Assembly (NCBI GenBank): GCA_944384505.1
Contig: CALWTQ010000033.1
Location: 1 to 39,359 of the forward strand
DNA from: an uncultured Mediterraneibacter sp.
GTDB lineage: Bacteria > Bacillota > Clostridia > Lachnospirales > Lachnospiraceae
DNA length: 39,359 nucleotides
Direction of reading: 5' to 3'
The position numbers were made by a program, and so were the translations under genes. The notes beneath the pieces are model-generated. The model had not been told where the DNA came from and ran no database searches. It saw only the letters and a program-made list of their open reading frames with translations. Positions 32,916 through 39,359 of this stretch are shown here, piece by piece. Position 1 is the first letter of the stretch; each line of letters begins with the position of its first letter.

Positions 32916-33293
32916 TTACCGTGAGATACCACTGACTTTATATCCTATCTTTTCCACTGCATTTCTCAGGACATCATCACTTACTTCCCTGTCGCAGGAA
33001 ATTTTAGCCGTACCCTTTGAAAGACTGACTTTCGCCCGTACTCCGTCAATCTGATTCAGCATATATGTCACGTTCACCGCGCAGTGTTCACAGCTCATCC
33101 CCGAAATTTTCATTGTCTTTCTGCTGATCACCGGGCCGTCCAGCTTCTTTTTAGGCAGGGATCTGCTGCTCGGGCAGCTTCCTCCCGCGGGACACCCGAT
33201 ACACTTTACGCCGCTCTGCTTCGCATGAACGATGTATGCGACAGCTCCGCCGACTAAAAGCAGCAGGATAAGAAGTACAATAAGATCTGTCAT
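32916..33293 (-). CDS. FeoB-associated Cys-rich protein fused to HMA domain
   Basis: A 125-residue protein. The N-terminal TDLIVLLILLLLVGGAVAYIVHAKQSGVKCIGCPAGGSCPSS is the FeoB-associated Cys-rich membrane protein pattern; a Lys-rich linker KKKLDGPV leads to an HMA domain with GMSCEHC. It is homologous to the next gene, but keeps a fuller Cys cluster (CIGCPAGGSC). I start it at ATG 33293, where GGGAGGAATGG is upstream. The right end of an IS200-like element lies about 15 bases before the start, so the original link to feoB has been broken and the gene may now use element-borne or read-through transcription. Confidence 0.9.
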   Translation of the reverse strand: MTDLIVLLILLLLVGGAVAYIVHAKQSGVKCIGCPAGGSCPSSRSLPKKKLDGPVISRKTMKISGMSCEHCAVNVTYMLNQIDGVRAKVSLSKGTAKISCDREVSDDVLRNAVEKIGYKVSGISR

Positions 33294-33522
33294 AAACACC
33301 ATTCCTCCCATTTAGTCAGGACCACCGGCTCAGCCGGTGGCTTGCTCTGCCCCTATAAGGGGCTATTACCTGCTTGCGCCCGGAAGGCGCACTGAAGGCC
33401 TGCCAACTGCACCACATCCACAGCCGCCCCTAAAGGGGCTTATTCAGTGCTTCCTTACTCCGGCGCAGCCCCAAAAGGGGCTTGCTGGTTTGCTTTGACT
33501 TCCTACTACCACTCCAAGTGGT

Positions 33523-33996
33523 TTATTTCTTGTTTTTCTTCACCGGCTCACCCGTAAACGGGTCGATGTACTCTACTAATGACATCTGATCATACTCTAA
33601 ATCTTCTTTCAGTTGATTTTGAATATACGCCTTAATTGCAGCTGTGTTCTTTCCTACTGTATCTACATAATATCCACGGCACCAGAAATGTCTATTTCCA
33701 TACTTGTATTTCAAATTCGCATGCTTTTCAAATATCATCAGCGAACTTTTTCCTTTTAAGTACCCTACAATTTCTGATACGGAATATTTTGGCGGAATCT
33801 TTACCAACATATGGATATGGTCACTACAACACTCCGCCTCAACAATTTCTATCCCTTTTCTTCTGCATAATGTTCCCAGTATTTGTCCCACATCTGCTTT
33901 TATATCTTTGTAGATTACCTGCCGGCGATATTTTGGTGCAAAAACGATGTGATACTTGCATTCCCATTTTGTATGGGCTAAACTATTTACGTCCAT
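33523..33996 (-). CDS. tnpA: IS200/IS605 family transposase TnpA
   Basis: A 157-residue Y1 HUH transposase, normal size for the IS200 group. It begins AHTKWECKYHIVFAPKYRRQVIY, contains the HUH motif HIH at residues 60-62 (CSDHIHMLV) and the nucleophile Tyr 124 in AAIKAYIQNQ. It cuts and joins single-stranded DNA at hairpin ends. No TnpB is present. The gene appears intact. AGGAGG precedes ATG 33996, but this ribosome site is buried in a hairpin (34006-34061), as in other IS200 elements where translation is kept low. Confidence 0.95.
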   Translation of the reverse strand: MDVNSLAHTKWECKYHIVFAPKYRRQVIYKDIKADVGQILGTLCRRKGIEIVEAECCSDHIHMLVKIPPKYSVSEIVGYLKGKSSLMIFEKHANLKYKYGNRHFWCRGYYVDTVGKNTAAIKAYIQNQLKEDLEYDQMSLVEYIDPFTGEPVKKNKK

Positions 33997-34005
33997 TCTT
34001 TGGAC

Positions 34006-34061
34006 CTCCTGTGCTATTTTATTTGTGGTTTTGCAGACCCACTTTTATTCTAGCACAGGAG
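34006..34061 (-). promoter_or_regulatory. RBS-sequestering hairpin of tnpA
   Basis: On the minus strand CTCCTGTGCTA (34051-34061) pairs completely with TAGCACAGGAG (34006-34016), which contains the AGGAGG ribosome site of tnpA. A smaller GTGG/CCAC pair closes the loop. This is the known IS200 way of damping transposase synthesis. Confidence 0.8.
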
Positions 34062-34184
34062 CTCATACTTATATCTAAAGATCTGCCCTCCCCCTGCATA
34101 GCAGGGGGTTTATTTTTACTGTGACACAATCAGGCAATGGACAAAGTATCTGCATACTCTGCCCATTGCTCATGTCTCTAAATA

Positions 34185-36197
34185 TTATTTACCCGCTGAA
34201 GCCGCATGCAGGCTGTATTCCGATGCGAACTCTTTGTCTGATTTGCGTATTCTCCATATAATAATAGCAGCAAATACAAGAATTGCAATCAGTCCGGGAA
34301 CAAACGCAGTTCCAAGAGCCCCCGTCGTAGCAAGTGTACCGATCTGGTATACAAGGAATGCTACGGTATATCCGGTTGCAAGCTGGAGGCAGATACCGCC
34401 AAACAGCCATTTTCCGCTCTTCATCTCTGAGTTCATCGCTCCAAGAGCCGCAAAGCACGGCGGTGTATACAGGTTGAACATCAGATACGCAAGGGCTGCC
34501 ACCTTTGTAAGCCCCATGATGGTCGCCACTTCGTTTCCGCTTCCGACCAGAGCCAGCTCCTCTGTATCGATCAGGTTCGTAACTCCGTAAACAACTGCCA
34601 GAGTACCTACTACGTTCTCTTTTGCGATAAATCCTGTGATTGCCGCTGCGGCCAGCTGCCATACTCCGAATCCAAGCGGGATGAACAGGATCGCAAACGG
34701 ATGTGCGATGCCCGCCAGGATAGATGTGCTCTCAGCGCCTTCTTCCACGAGCTGGAACTGCCAGTTGAAGCTCTGCATAATCTGCACGACTGTGTTGCAC
34801 ACCAGGATAATAGTTCCCGCTTTTACGATATATGCTTTTCCGCGCTCCAGCATGGAAACGCACGCTCTCTTTAAGCTCGGAATCTTGTATTCCGGAAGCT
34901 CAATGATAAAGAATGATTTCCGGTATTTCTGGCCTGTGATTCTTTTTACGAGCAGCGCCCCTAACAGGACAAGCAGAATACCAACCAGGTACATAGTAGC
35001 GGATACCCACCACGCATCTGCGAAGAACGCGCCTGCGAACAGGGCGATAACCGGGATCTTGGCTCCGCAGGGCATAAACGGTGTGAGCATCGCGGTTGTC
35101 CTGCGCTCCCTTTCGTTGCGGATTGTACGGGAAGCCATGACTCCCGGGATCGCGCATCCGGTTCCGATTACCATCGGGATAACGGATTTTCCGGAAAGAC
35201 CAACTCTCTTGAAAATCGGATCCAGCACAACAGTTGCCCGCGCCATGTAACCGCAGTCCTCAAGAAGTGCGATCAGGAAATACATAACCATAACCAGCGG
35301 CAGGAAGCCGACTACCGCGCCGACGCCGCCAATGATACCGTCGACCAGAAGTGCGTACAGCAGCGGATTCGAATTTTCCATCAGGCCGCCGACCCAGTTC
35401 TGAAACGTCTCAATCCAGCCGACCAGCCAGTCTGCGATCCACGTTCCCAGAGTAGTCTGAGATATGTAGAATACAAGGAAGATCACAACAACGAAAATCG
35501 GAATACCGATAATCTTATGTGTGATAATGCTGTCGATTTTGTCCTGGAAATTTTTATCCTTTGTAAAAACTTTTCTCTTCTCAACCTGCTTTACAATTCC
35601 GTTGACAAACTCGAAACGTTTTCTATCCGCGGCCTCTACCGCCGCTTTGTCGCGCAGGTCAATATCCGCCTGGACATAAGGCGCTTTCTGTCCCTTTCCG
35701 CTTAATGCGGCAGCTGCGGACACTGCCTCTTTAAGACCTTCATGGCCTGAAGATGTAGAAACTGTCTTAATCACAGGGCAGCCCAGTTTCTCAGAGAGAA
35801 GTTTTTCATCAATTCTGGTCTGCTTCTTATCTGTGATGTCACTCTTATTTAACGCCACAACAACCGGAACCCCAAGCTCCAGAAGCTGAGTCGTAAAGAA
35901 CAGGCTCCGGCTTAAATTCGTTGCGTCCACAATATTAATGATCGCGTCCGGATGTTCATTTTTCACATAACTGCTGGTGATGCTCTCCTCGGAAGTAAAG
36001 GGAGACATAGAATAAGCGCCCGGAAGGTCCACTGCTACCAGTTCCTCCGCCCCGTCATAATAAGCCTTCTTAATCAGGCTTTCCTTTCGCTCTACCGTAA
36101 CACCGGCCCAGTTTCCAACACGTTCATTTCTTCCTGTAAGCGCATTGTACATGGTCGTCTTACCGCTGTTCGGATTTCCTGCAAAAGCGATTCTCAT
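34185..36197 (-). CDS. feoB: Ferrous iron transport protein B
   Basis: A 670-residue FeoB. The cytosolic G domain has G1 GNPNSGKTT, the GNWAGVTVE switch, G3 DLPGAYS and G4 NKSD, followed by the helical regulatory part and a membrane domain with the two Gate regions, including the Cys-containing ATVVLDPIFKRVGLSGKSVIPMVIGTGCAIPGVMASRTI. It imports Fe(II) across the membrane. ATG 36197 has AAAGGAGGA nine bases upstream; a TTG two codons earlier is less likely. feoA lies 116 bases upstream behind a terminator-like stem, and a DtxR-type palindrome lies between. The C-terminus runs to 34185, so the gene is intact despite the IS200 element 70 bases further on. Confidence 0.96.
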   Translation of the reverse strand: MRIAFAGNPNSGKTTMYNALTGRNERVGNWAGVTVERKESLIKKAYYDGAEELVAVDLPGAYSMSPFTSEESITSSYVKNEHPDAIINIVDATNLSRSLFFTTQLLELGVPVVVALNKSDITDKKQTRIDEKLLSEKLGCPVIKTVSTSSGHEGLKEAVSAAAALSGKGQKAPYVQADIDLRDKAAVEAADRKRFEFVNGIVKQVEKRKVFTKDKNFQDKIDSIITHKIIGIPIFVVVIFLVFYISQTTLGTWIADWLVGWIETFQNWVGGLMENSNPLLYALLVDGIIGGVGAVVGFLPLVMVMYFLIALLEDCGYMARATVVLDPIFKRVGLSGKSVIPMVIGTGCAIPGVMASRTIRNERERRTTAMLTPFMPCGAKIPVIALFAGAFFADAWWVSATMYLVGILLVLLGALLVKRITGQKYRKSFFIIELPEYKIPSLKRACVSMLERGKAYIVKAGTIILVCNTVVQIMQSFNWQFQLVEEGAESTSILAGIAHPFAILFIPLGFGVWQLAAAAITGFIAKENVVGTLAVVYGVTNLIDTEELALVGSGNEVATIMGLTKVAALAYLMFNLYTPPCFAALGAMNSEMKSGKWLFGGICLQLATGYTVAFLVYQIGTLATTGALGTAFVPGLIAILVFAAIIIWRIRKSDKEFASEYSLHAASAGK

Positions 36198-36223
36198 ATA
36201 CAAATCTCCTCCTTTTAATTAGA

Positions 36224-36237
36224 TTAGTAATAACTAA
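36224..36237. promoter_or_regulatory. DtxR-type box candidate upstream of feoB
   Basis: TTAGTAATAACTAA is a near-palindrome matching the feoA-promoter box TTAGTTTAAACTAT at ten outer positions. It lies 27 bases before the feoB start. Confidence 0.45.
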
Positions 36238-36246
36238 CCAATTTAT

Positions 36247-36278
36247 AAAAAAAATAGCACACTAAGTCACTATTTTTT
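36247..36278 (-). terminator. AT-rich terminator after feoA
   Basis: On the minus strand AAAAAATAG and CTATTTTTT pair around 12 bases and run into further T residues. It would reduce read-through from feoA into feoB. Confidence 0.5.
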
Positions 36279-36312
36279 CTCTTAAATAAACTTGTCACAG
36301 TAACATTTCAAC

Positions 36313-36525
36313 TTATATTGAAATAGCTTTCGCTAAATCAGTATCAATATTGTACCTTCCATCTTTAATGGAAACCACGCAGCCGCCTCTCACACGAGAG
36401 ACAACAGTGATAGGCTCTCCACTGTAGCATCCCAGAGAAAACAGGAAAGCCTCCAGCTCCTCATCATCTGTGACAATCTCCTTGACAATATATTCTTCGC
36501 CTTCTTTAGCATCCAGTAAAGTCAT
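36313..36525 (-). CDS. feoA: Ferrous iron transport protein A
   Basis: A 70-residue SH3-like FeoA protein: TLLDAKEGEEYIVKEIVTDDEELEAFLFSLGCYSGEPITVVSRVRGGCVVSIKDGRYNIDTDLAKAISI. The LxSLGCYxGEPITVV turn and the DGRYNID closing strand are typical. FeoA is cytosolic and stimulates FeoB. ATG 36525 has GAGAGGG eight bases upstream. The gene has its own promoter with an overlapping palindrome (36620-36649), which suggests iron repression by the DtxR-family protein encoded 1 kb away. It differs clearly from the FeoA-domain protein at 1385-1597. Confidence 0.93.
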   Translation of the reverse strand: MTLLDAKEGEEYIVKEIVTDDEELEAFLFSLGCYSGEPITVVSRVRGGCVVSIKDGRYNIDTDLAKAISI

Positions 36526-36617
36526 AATCCAAACCCTCTCATTACAATAAGATATGTCAGTGTGCAGTCTTTCAGTCTGTTATATCTATTCCAGGCTCTT
36601 CACTTCATCTAACAGAA

Positions 36618-36649
36618 GATAGTTTAAACTAACACATCTCATTTGTCAA
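36618..36649 (-). promoter_or_regulatory. feoA promoter with overlapping DtxR-type palindrome
   Basis: On the minus strand TTGACA (36644-36649) and TAAACT (36621-36626) are 17 bases apart. The perfect palindrome TAGTTTAAACTA (36620-36631) covers the -10 box, so a bound repressor would block it. Likely iron- or manganese-responsive. Confidence 0.6.
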
Positions 36650-36677
36650 TCCTTTTTAATAATTTTTTTCAGTCCAA

Positions 36678-37442
36678 CAGCTATTTAGCGCAATAACAGT
36701 TCCCGACGAAATGTGTCCGGAAGCGGAGCGGATAGTTTGCGATACGTATTCTGTGAAAGGGGACAGCCGTGCGATGTTCCGTTCCAGAATCCGGAAAATC
36801 TAGCAGGCCGAAGAGATGTTTAAATACAAAGCGGCGCTCCGGGCAACTCGCTCCGCTCAGACAATCCCTGCGCGCCGCTTAACAACATCTCTCCGCCCTA
36901 AAGATTTTCAGCGGATTCCTCCAAAGTCACATCTCCCGGCTGCCCCCTTCCCCAGAAAGTATTCTCAAACCATCCGCTCCGCTTCCTTCGCGTTCCCTGT
37001 CGGAATGTCATTGCCCAAATAGGCTGAAACGCACAACTGGCGCGGCTTGTAGGCTTTCGGCTGTGAAAGCTTTCCGGCCGCGCCTGCTTCTCGCAGCATC
37101 TATATATTCACTGACTCCCGGTTTGAAAAAGCCCAGAAAACAGCCCCATTTCAAGAAAAATTCTGCGGAGATGAAGGATGGCGATGGATGACTTCGGAAG
37201 GGTATTAGTGAAGCTTAGAGTTCCAGCGAGGGACGTTAGGGCTGACGGTGGAATTGTCTGAGCGCAAGCGAGTTGTCCACCGTCAGTCCTTGCATTTAGT
37301 CCGTCACTGGAACTCTTAGTTTCACTTATATCCCTGGAGCGGAATCCAGAGCTATCCTTCATCCCCGCAGAATACGTCTCAGAAATAGCCTCTGTTTTCG
37401 GACGTTTTGCCTGCGGAAGTTAGTGAACTTTATAGCTGAACC
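36678..37442 (+). repeat. Giant hairpin dispersed repeat, copy B (complete)
   Basis: The only full copy, about 765 bases in the gap between feoA and the DtxR gene. Hairpin 1: arms of about 140 bases (36680-36818 and 36882-37023) with strong blocks such as GGAAGCGGAGCGGAT / ATCCGCTCCGCTTCC and GAGATGTT / AACATCTC. A small GC hairpin lies at about 37040-37085. Hairpin 2: arms of about 100 bases (37155-37252 and 37276-37372). The ends CAGCTAT and ATAGCTG are also complementary. No conserved frame is found when compared with copy A. Whether it is transcribed is unknown. It could be an inert MITE-like element, a DNA cruciform site or a structured RNA. Confidence 0.85.
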
Positions 37443-37544
37443 GCCACATTTATACTTTTTTTAGAATTGTCTTTGGTGTTCCCCCAGGTTTTATGATATA
37501 CTTGTATAGAATATTGAAATGACTAATTTGATCGAGGTGAAACT

Positions 37545-37904
37545 ATGCATACAAACGAATCTTCTGAAAACTATCTGGAAACTATTCTTATTCTCAGTCA
37601 GCGGCTTCCAGTGGTTCGCTCAGTGGACATTGCTACAGAGCTGGATTTTAAGAAATCAAGTGTCAGCGTAGCGATGAAAAAATTGAGGGAAAGCGGGCAT
37701 ATCATTGTATCCCCGGAAGGATATATTACGCTTACCGAGTCCGGAAAAGAAATTGCGGACTGCATTTATGAACGTCACACTCTTCTCTCCAGCTGGCTCA
37801 CCCGTCTGGGGGTTGATCCGAAAACAGCCGTAGAAGATGCCTGCCGGATTGAGCATGTTATAAGTTCTGAAAGTTTTGAAGCAATTAAAAAGCACATTAA
37901 ATAA
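37545..37904 (+). CDS. DtxR/MntR family metal-dependent regulator
   Basis: A 119-residue winged-helix protein: ESSENYLETILILSQRLPVVRSVDIATELDFKKSSVSVAMKKLRESGHIIVSPEGYITLTESGKEIADCIYERHTLLSSWLTRLGVDPKTAVEDACRIEHVISSESFEAIKKHI. The DNA-binding helix KKSSVSVAMKKLRESG and the metal-site region (ERHTLLSSWL, EDACRIEHVIS) are those of iron/manganese-dependent repressors. It lacks the C-terminal SH3/FeoA domain, so it is of the short MntR/IdeR type. It is divergent from feoAB, separated by repeat copy B, and is the likely binder of the TTAGT-type palindromes. ATG 37545 has GAGGTGA upstream. Confidence 0.92.
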   Translation: MHTNESSENYLETILILSQRLPVVRSVDIATELDFKKSSVSVAMKKLRESGHIIVSPEGYITLTESGKEIADCIYERHTLLSSWLTRLGVDPKTAVEDACRIEHVISSESFEAIKKHIK

Positions 37905-37935
37905 CACGGGCGGTTCCGATCAAAGAACCGCCCTC
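37905..37935. terminator. Convergent terminator
   Basis: GGGCGGTTC (37908-37916) and GAACCGCCC (37925-37933) pair perfectly around an 8-base loop between the regulator and lactate dehydrogenase genes. T-runs are short. Confidence 0.75.
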
Positions 37936-37936
37936 G

Positions 37937-38893
37937 TTATGTCTGCGAGTATCCGATTGTGGTCAGAACTTCTTTTAGCTCTTCCGCCGATCTCTCCAGT
38001 TTTTCCATCTCTTCTCTACTGAAACCGATCTCAAGGATCTGCTCTGCCCCGCCCCGGCCGATCACTGTTGGGATACTAAGTGAAAGCCCCCTTAATCCGT
38101 ACTCGCCATTCAGGGAAACTGAGACAGGAGCAACCGTATGACTGTCACGTACTATGGACTCAGCGATCTTTGCCGCTGCCATCCCAATCCCATAGTATGT
38201 TGCCCCCTTGCGTTCAATGATCTCATACGCGCTGTCTCTGACCCCGCGGTAAATCTCATCTTCCTCCTGCCTGAAATCCACGCGCTCACGAAGTCTCGCG
38301 AACTCTTCTAATCCGATTCCGTAGATGTTGGCACAGCTCCATGCTGCAAGCTCACTGTCCCCATGCTCTCCTACAATGAATGCATGTACATTTCTGCTGT
38401 CAACATTTAATTTCTCGCTGATCAGATATTTCAGCCGGGCTGTATCCAGCACAGTGCCAGAACCAATCACCCGCTCTTTCGGAAAGCCGGACTCCCTTAA
38501 GGCTACCTCGGTCAGAATATCCACCGGGTTAGACACAATCAGAAGAATCCCTTCGCATTCCACCCTTTTAATCTCACTTATGACAGACCGCATTATTTTC
38601 GCATTTTTCTGAACCAGATCAAGCCTTGTCTCTCCGGGCTTCTGGTTCGCTCCCGCAGTGATAATCACGACCGCTGCGTCAGCGATATCCTCATAGCTTC
38701 CCGCCCGGATATCCATGGCATGGGAAAACGGCAGGCCATGGCTGATATCCATCGCCTCGCCCTCTGCCTTCGCATGGTTAGCGTCCAGAAGCACCATCTC
38801 CGAAAATAAGCCTTTCTGCATCAATGTGTACGCAATCGTTGATCCTACGAATCCACATCCGATTACCGCTGCTTTTTGTATATTTACCATCAT
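37937..38893 (-). CDS. ldh: L-lactate dehydrogenase
   Basis: A 318-residue NAD-dependent L-lactate dehydrogenase. The Rossmann entry KAAVIGCGFVGSTIAYTLM, NAD-selecting Asp in VLLDANHAKAEGEAMDISH, the substrate loop Arg in GETRLDLVQKN, the SNPVDILTEVA segment and the catalytic His in IVGEHGDSELAAWS are present. It reduces pyruvate to lactate to regenerate NAD in fermentation; the allosteric FBP site is plausible but not verified. I start it at ATG 38893 with AAAGGAGG six to seven bases upstream; the frame extends to 38935 without a ribosome site. The leader carries the palindrome at 38938-38954 just below its promoter, so repression by an unidentified regulator is likely. Confidence 0.94.
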   Translation of the reverse strand: MMVNIQKAAVIGCGFVGSTIAYTLMQKGLFSEMVLLDANHAKAEGEAMDISHGLPFSHAMDIRAGSYEDIADAAVVIITAGANQKPGETRLDLVQKNAKIMRSVISEIKRVECEGILLIVSNPVDILTEVALRESGFPKERVIGSGTVLDTARLKYLISEKLNVDSRNVHAFIVGEHGDSELAAWSCANIYGIGLEEFARLRERVDFRQEEDEIYRGVRDSAYEIIERKGATYYGIGMAAAKIAESIVRDSHTVAPVSVSLNGEYGLRGLSLSIPTVIGRGGAEQILEIGFSREEMEKLERSAEELKEVLTTIGYSQT

Positions 38894-38937
38894 AGTATCC
38901 CTCCTTTTTGAGAACCAATATAATTCCAGATTCATTC

Positions 38938-38954
38938 CCTAGTATTTTACTAGG
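38938..38954. promoter_or_regulatory. Perfect palindrome in the ldh leader
   Basis: CCTAGTATTTTACTAGG (7-base arms, 3-base centre) lies 16 bases downstream of the -10 box and 45 bases before the ldh start. It does not match the Rex consensus (TTGTTAA-N4-TTAACAA). Confidence 0.6.
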
Positions 38955-38969
38955 AATTCATCTGCCTTT

Positions 38970-38997
38970 ATTATATAAGAATGTCCTGAAAAAGCAA
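38970..38997 (-). promoter_or_regulatory. ldh promoter
   Basis: On the minus strand TTGCTT (38992-38997) and a perfect TATAAT (38970-38975) are 16 bases apart, followed by the palindromic operator candidate. Confidence 0.6.
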
Positions 38998-39038
38998 GAG
39001 AATCACTGGTATTTTTTTCCATACACATTCCAGTAGCA

Positions 39039-39359
39039 GTTCAGCTATAAAGTTCACTAATGTCTGGATGCAAAACGTTCGAAAACAGGGGCTGTTTTCT
39101 GGGCTTTTCAAGCCGGAAGTTAATGAATATATAGCTGTTACAAACAGCACGCGCGGCCGGAAGACTTTCGCAGCTGAAAGCCCACAAGCCGCGCCAATTG
39201 TCGCTTCGGCCTGTTTAGACAATAACACTTCCGTCTGGAAATACGCAGGAAGCGGAGCGGATGGTTTGAGTATACTTTCTGGGGAAGGGGACAGCCGGGA
39301 GATGTGACTTTGGAGGAATCCGCTGAAAATCTTTAGGGCGGAGAGATGTTGTTAAGCGG
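39039..39359 (-). repeat. Giant hairpin dispersed repeat, copy C (inverted, hairpin 2 missing, cut by window end)
   Basis: Inverted relative to copies A and B. It begins with GTTCAGCTATAAAGTTCACT, the reverse of their right end, and runs to the window edge inside hairpin 1. Between GAAAACAG and CTGTTTTCTGGGC the 215-base hairpin 2 is absent and only GGG remains. The small GC hairpin (about 39148-39197) and one arm of hairpin 1 are kept. The open frame here is not conserved. Confidence 0.82.

Larger units (their letters stand above)
33310..34115 (-). mobile_element. IS200/IS605-type insertion element (tnpA only)
   Basis: One tnpA gene flanked by end structures: CCCCCTGC/GCAGGGGG (34091-34109) on the side upstream of tnpA and ACCACCGGCT/AGCCGGTGGC (33321-33341) on the other. 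About 200 bases after tnpA contain three GCCCC-AGGGGC-type stems (33349, 33426, 33468). Boundaries are approximate. It separates feoB from its Cys-rich partner genes. Confidence 0.8.

Noticed and set aside
33316-33520. CRISPR-like array of GC-rich units next to tnpA
   Set aside because: Units are short palindromes of unequal spacing with no constant repeat-spacer length; they are stem-loops of the insertion element.
36816-37022. 68-codon open frame in repeat copy B
   Set aside because: It only starts in register with the copy A frame and then diverges through indels, while the hairpin pairing is conserved; non-coding is more likely.
38938-38954. Rex operator at ldh
   Set aside because: The palindrome has arms CCTAGTA/TACTAGG, not TTGTTAA/TTAACAA.

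Overview
The window looks like a chromosomal segment of a gut Lachnospiraceae (Clostridia). Supporting signs are strong AGGAGG-type ribosome sites, moderate GC, a CUT1 sugar ABC system without its own ATPase, anaerobic enzymes (iron alcohol dehydrogenase, L-lactate dehydrogenase, radical-SAM sulfatase maturase), a cobalamin riboswitch over an ECF-type gene, and Feo-type iron uptake with FeoB-associated Cys-rich proteins. The species assignment is an inference.

Layout. 1-770: the 5' end of a group II intron (minus strand) abuts a large, hairpin-rich dispersed repeat. 773-4033: metabolic genes on the minus strand (cysteine hydrolase, FeoA-domain protein, nitroreductase, a small CxCxxC protein, iron alcohol dehydrogenase). 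4254-5683: a cobalamin-riboswitch operon (DUF4430 lipid- or membrane-anchored protein plus an ECF-type S component). 5915-6880: an Rpn/PD-(D/E)XK-like protein.

7049-23900 is a glycan-utilisation locus: ROK kinase, AraC regulator, GH112 galactosyl-HexNAc phosphorylase, binding protein and two permeases of an ABC importer, two sulfatases without signal peptides, a large secreted right-handed beta-helix protein, a membrane-anchored helical protein with SurA/PrsA/LnbY-like character, the anaerobic sulfatase maturase that would activate both sulfatases, and a GH88 unsaturated glucuronyl hydrolase. Only the beta-helix protein, the helical protein and the binding protein face outward. The picture is one extracellular cut, import of sulfated oligosaccharides, then desulfation, unsaturated uronate removal and phosphorolysis inside the cell. 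24162-27697 is a five-gene YtrA-type GntR/ABC-2 operon. 27746-29220 is a cell-wall SGNH hydrolase gene apparently split by a one-base deletion.

29364-37904 is a metal-homeostasis island: P1B ATPase, DUF6110 protein, a 26-residue membrane peptide, Fur-like regulator, two Cys-rich/HMA membrane proteins, an IS200-like element that has landed between these and feoB, feoB, feoA and a divergent DtxR-family regulator. TTAGT-N4-AACTA-like palindromes sit at the feoA promoter and upstream of feoB. 37937-38893 is L-lactate dehydrogenase with a palindrome in its leader.

The most unusual structure is the dispersed repeat at 146-766, about 36678-37442 and 39039-39359 (inverted, cut by the window end). 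It folds into two giant hairpins plus a smaller one. Copies keep the pairing while changing sequence, the loops of the two big hairpins are complementary to each other, and one copy has lost one hairpin almost exactly at its base. It has no conserved reading frame and looks like an uncharacterised structured element.
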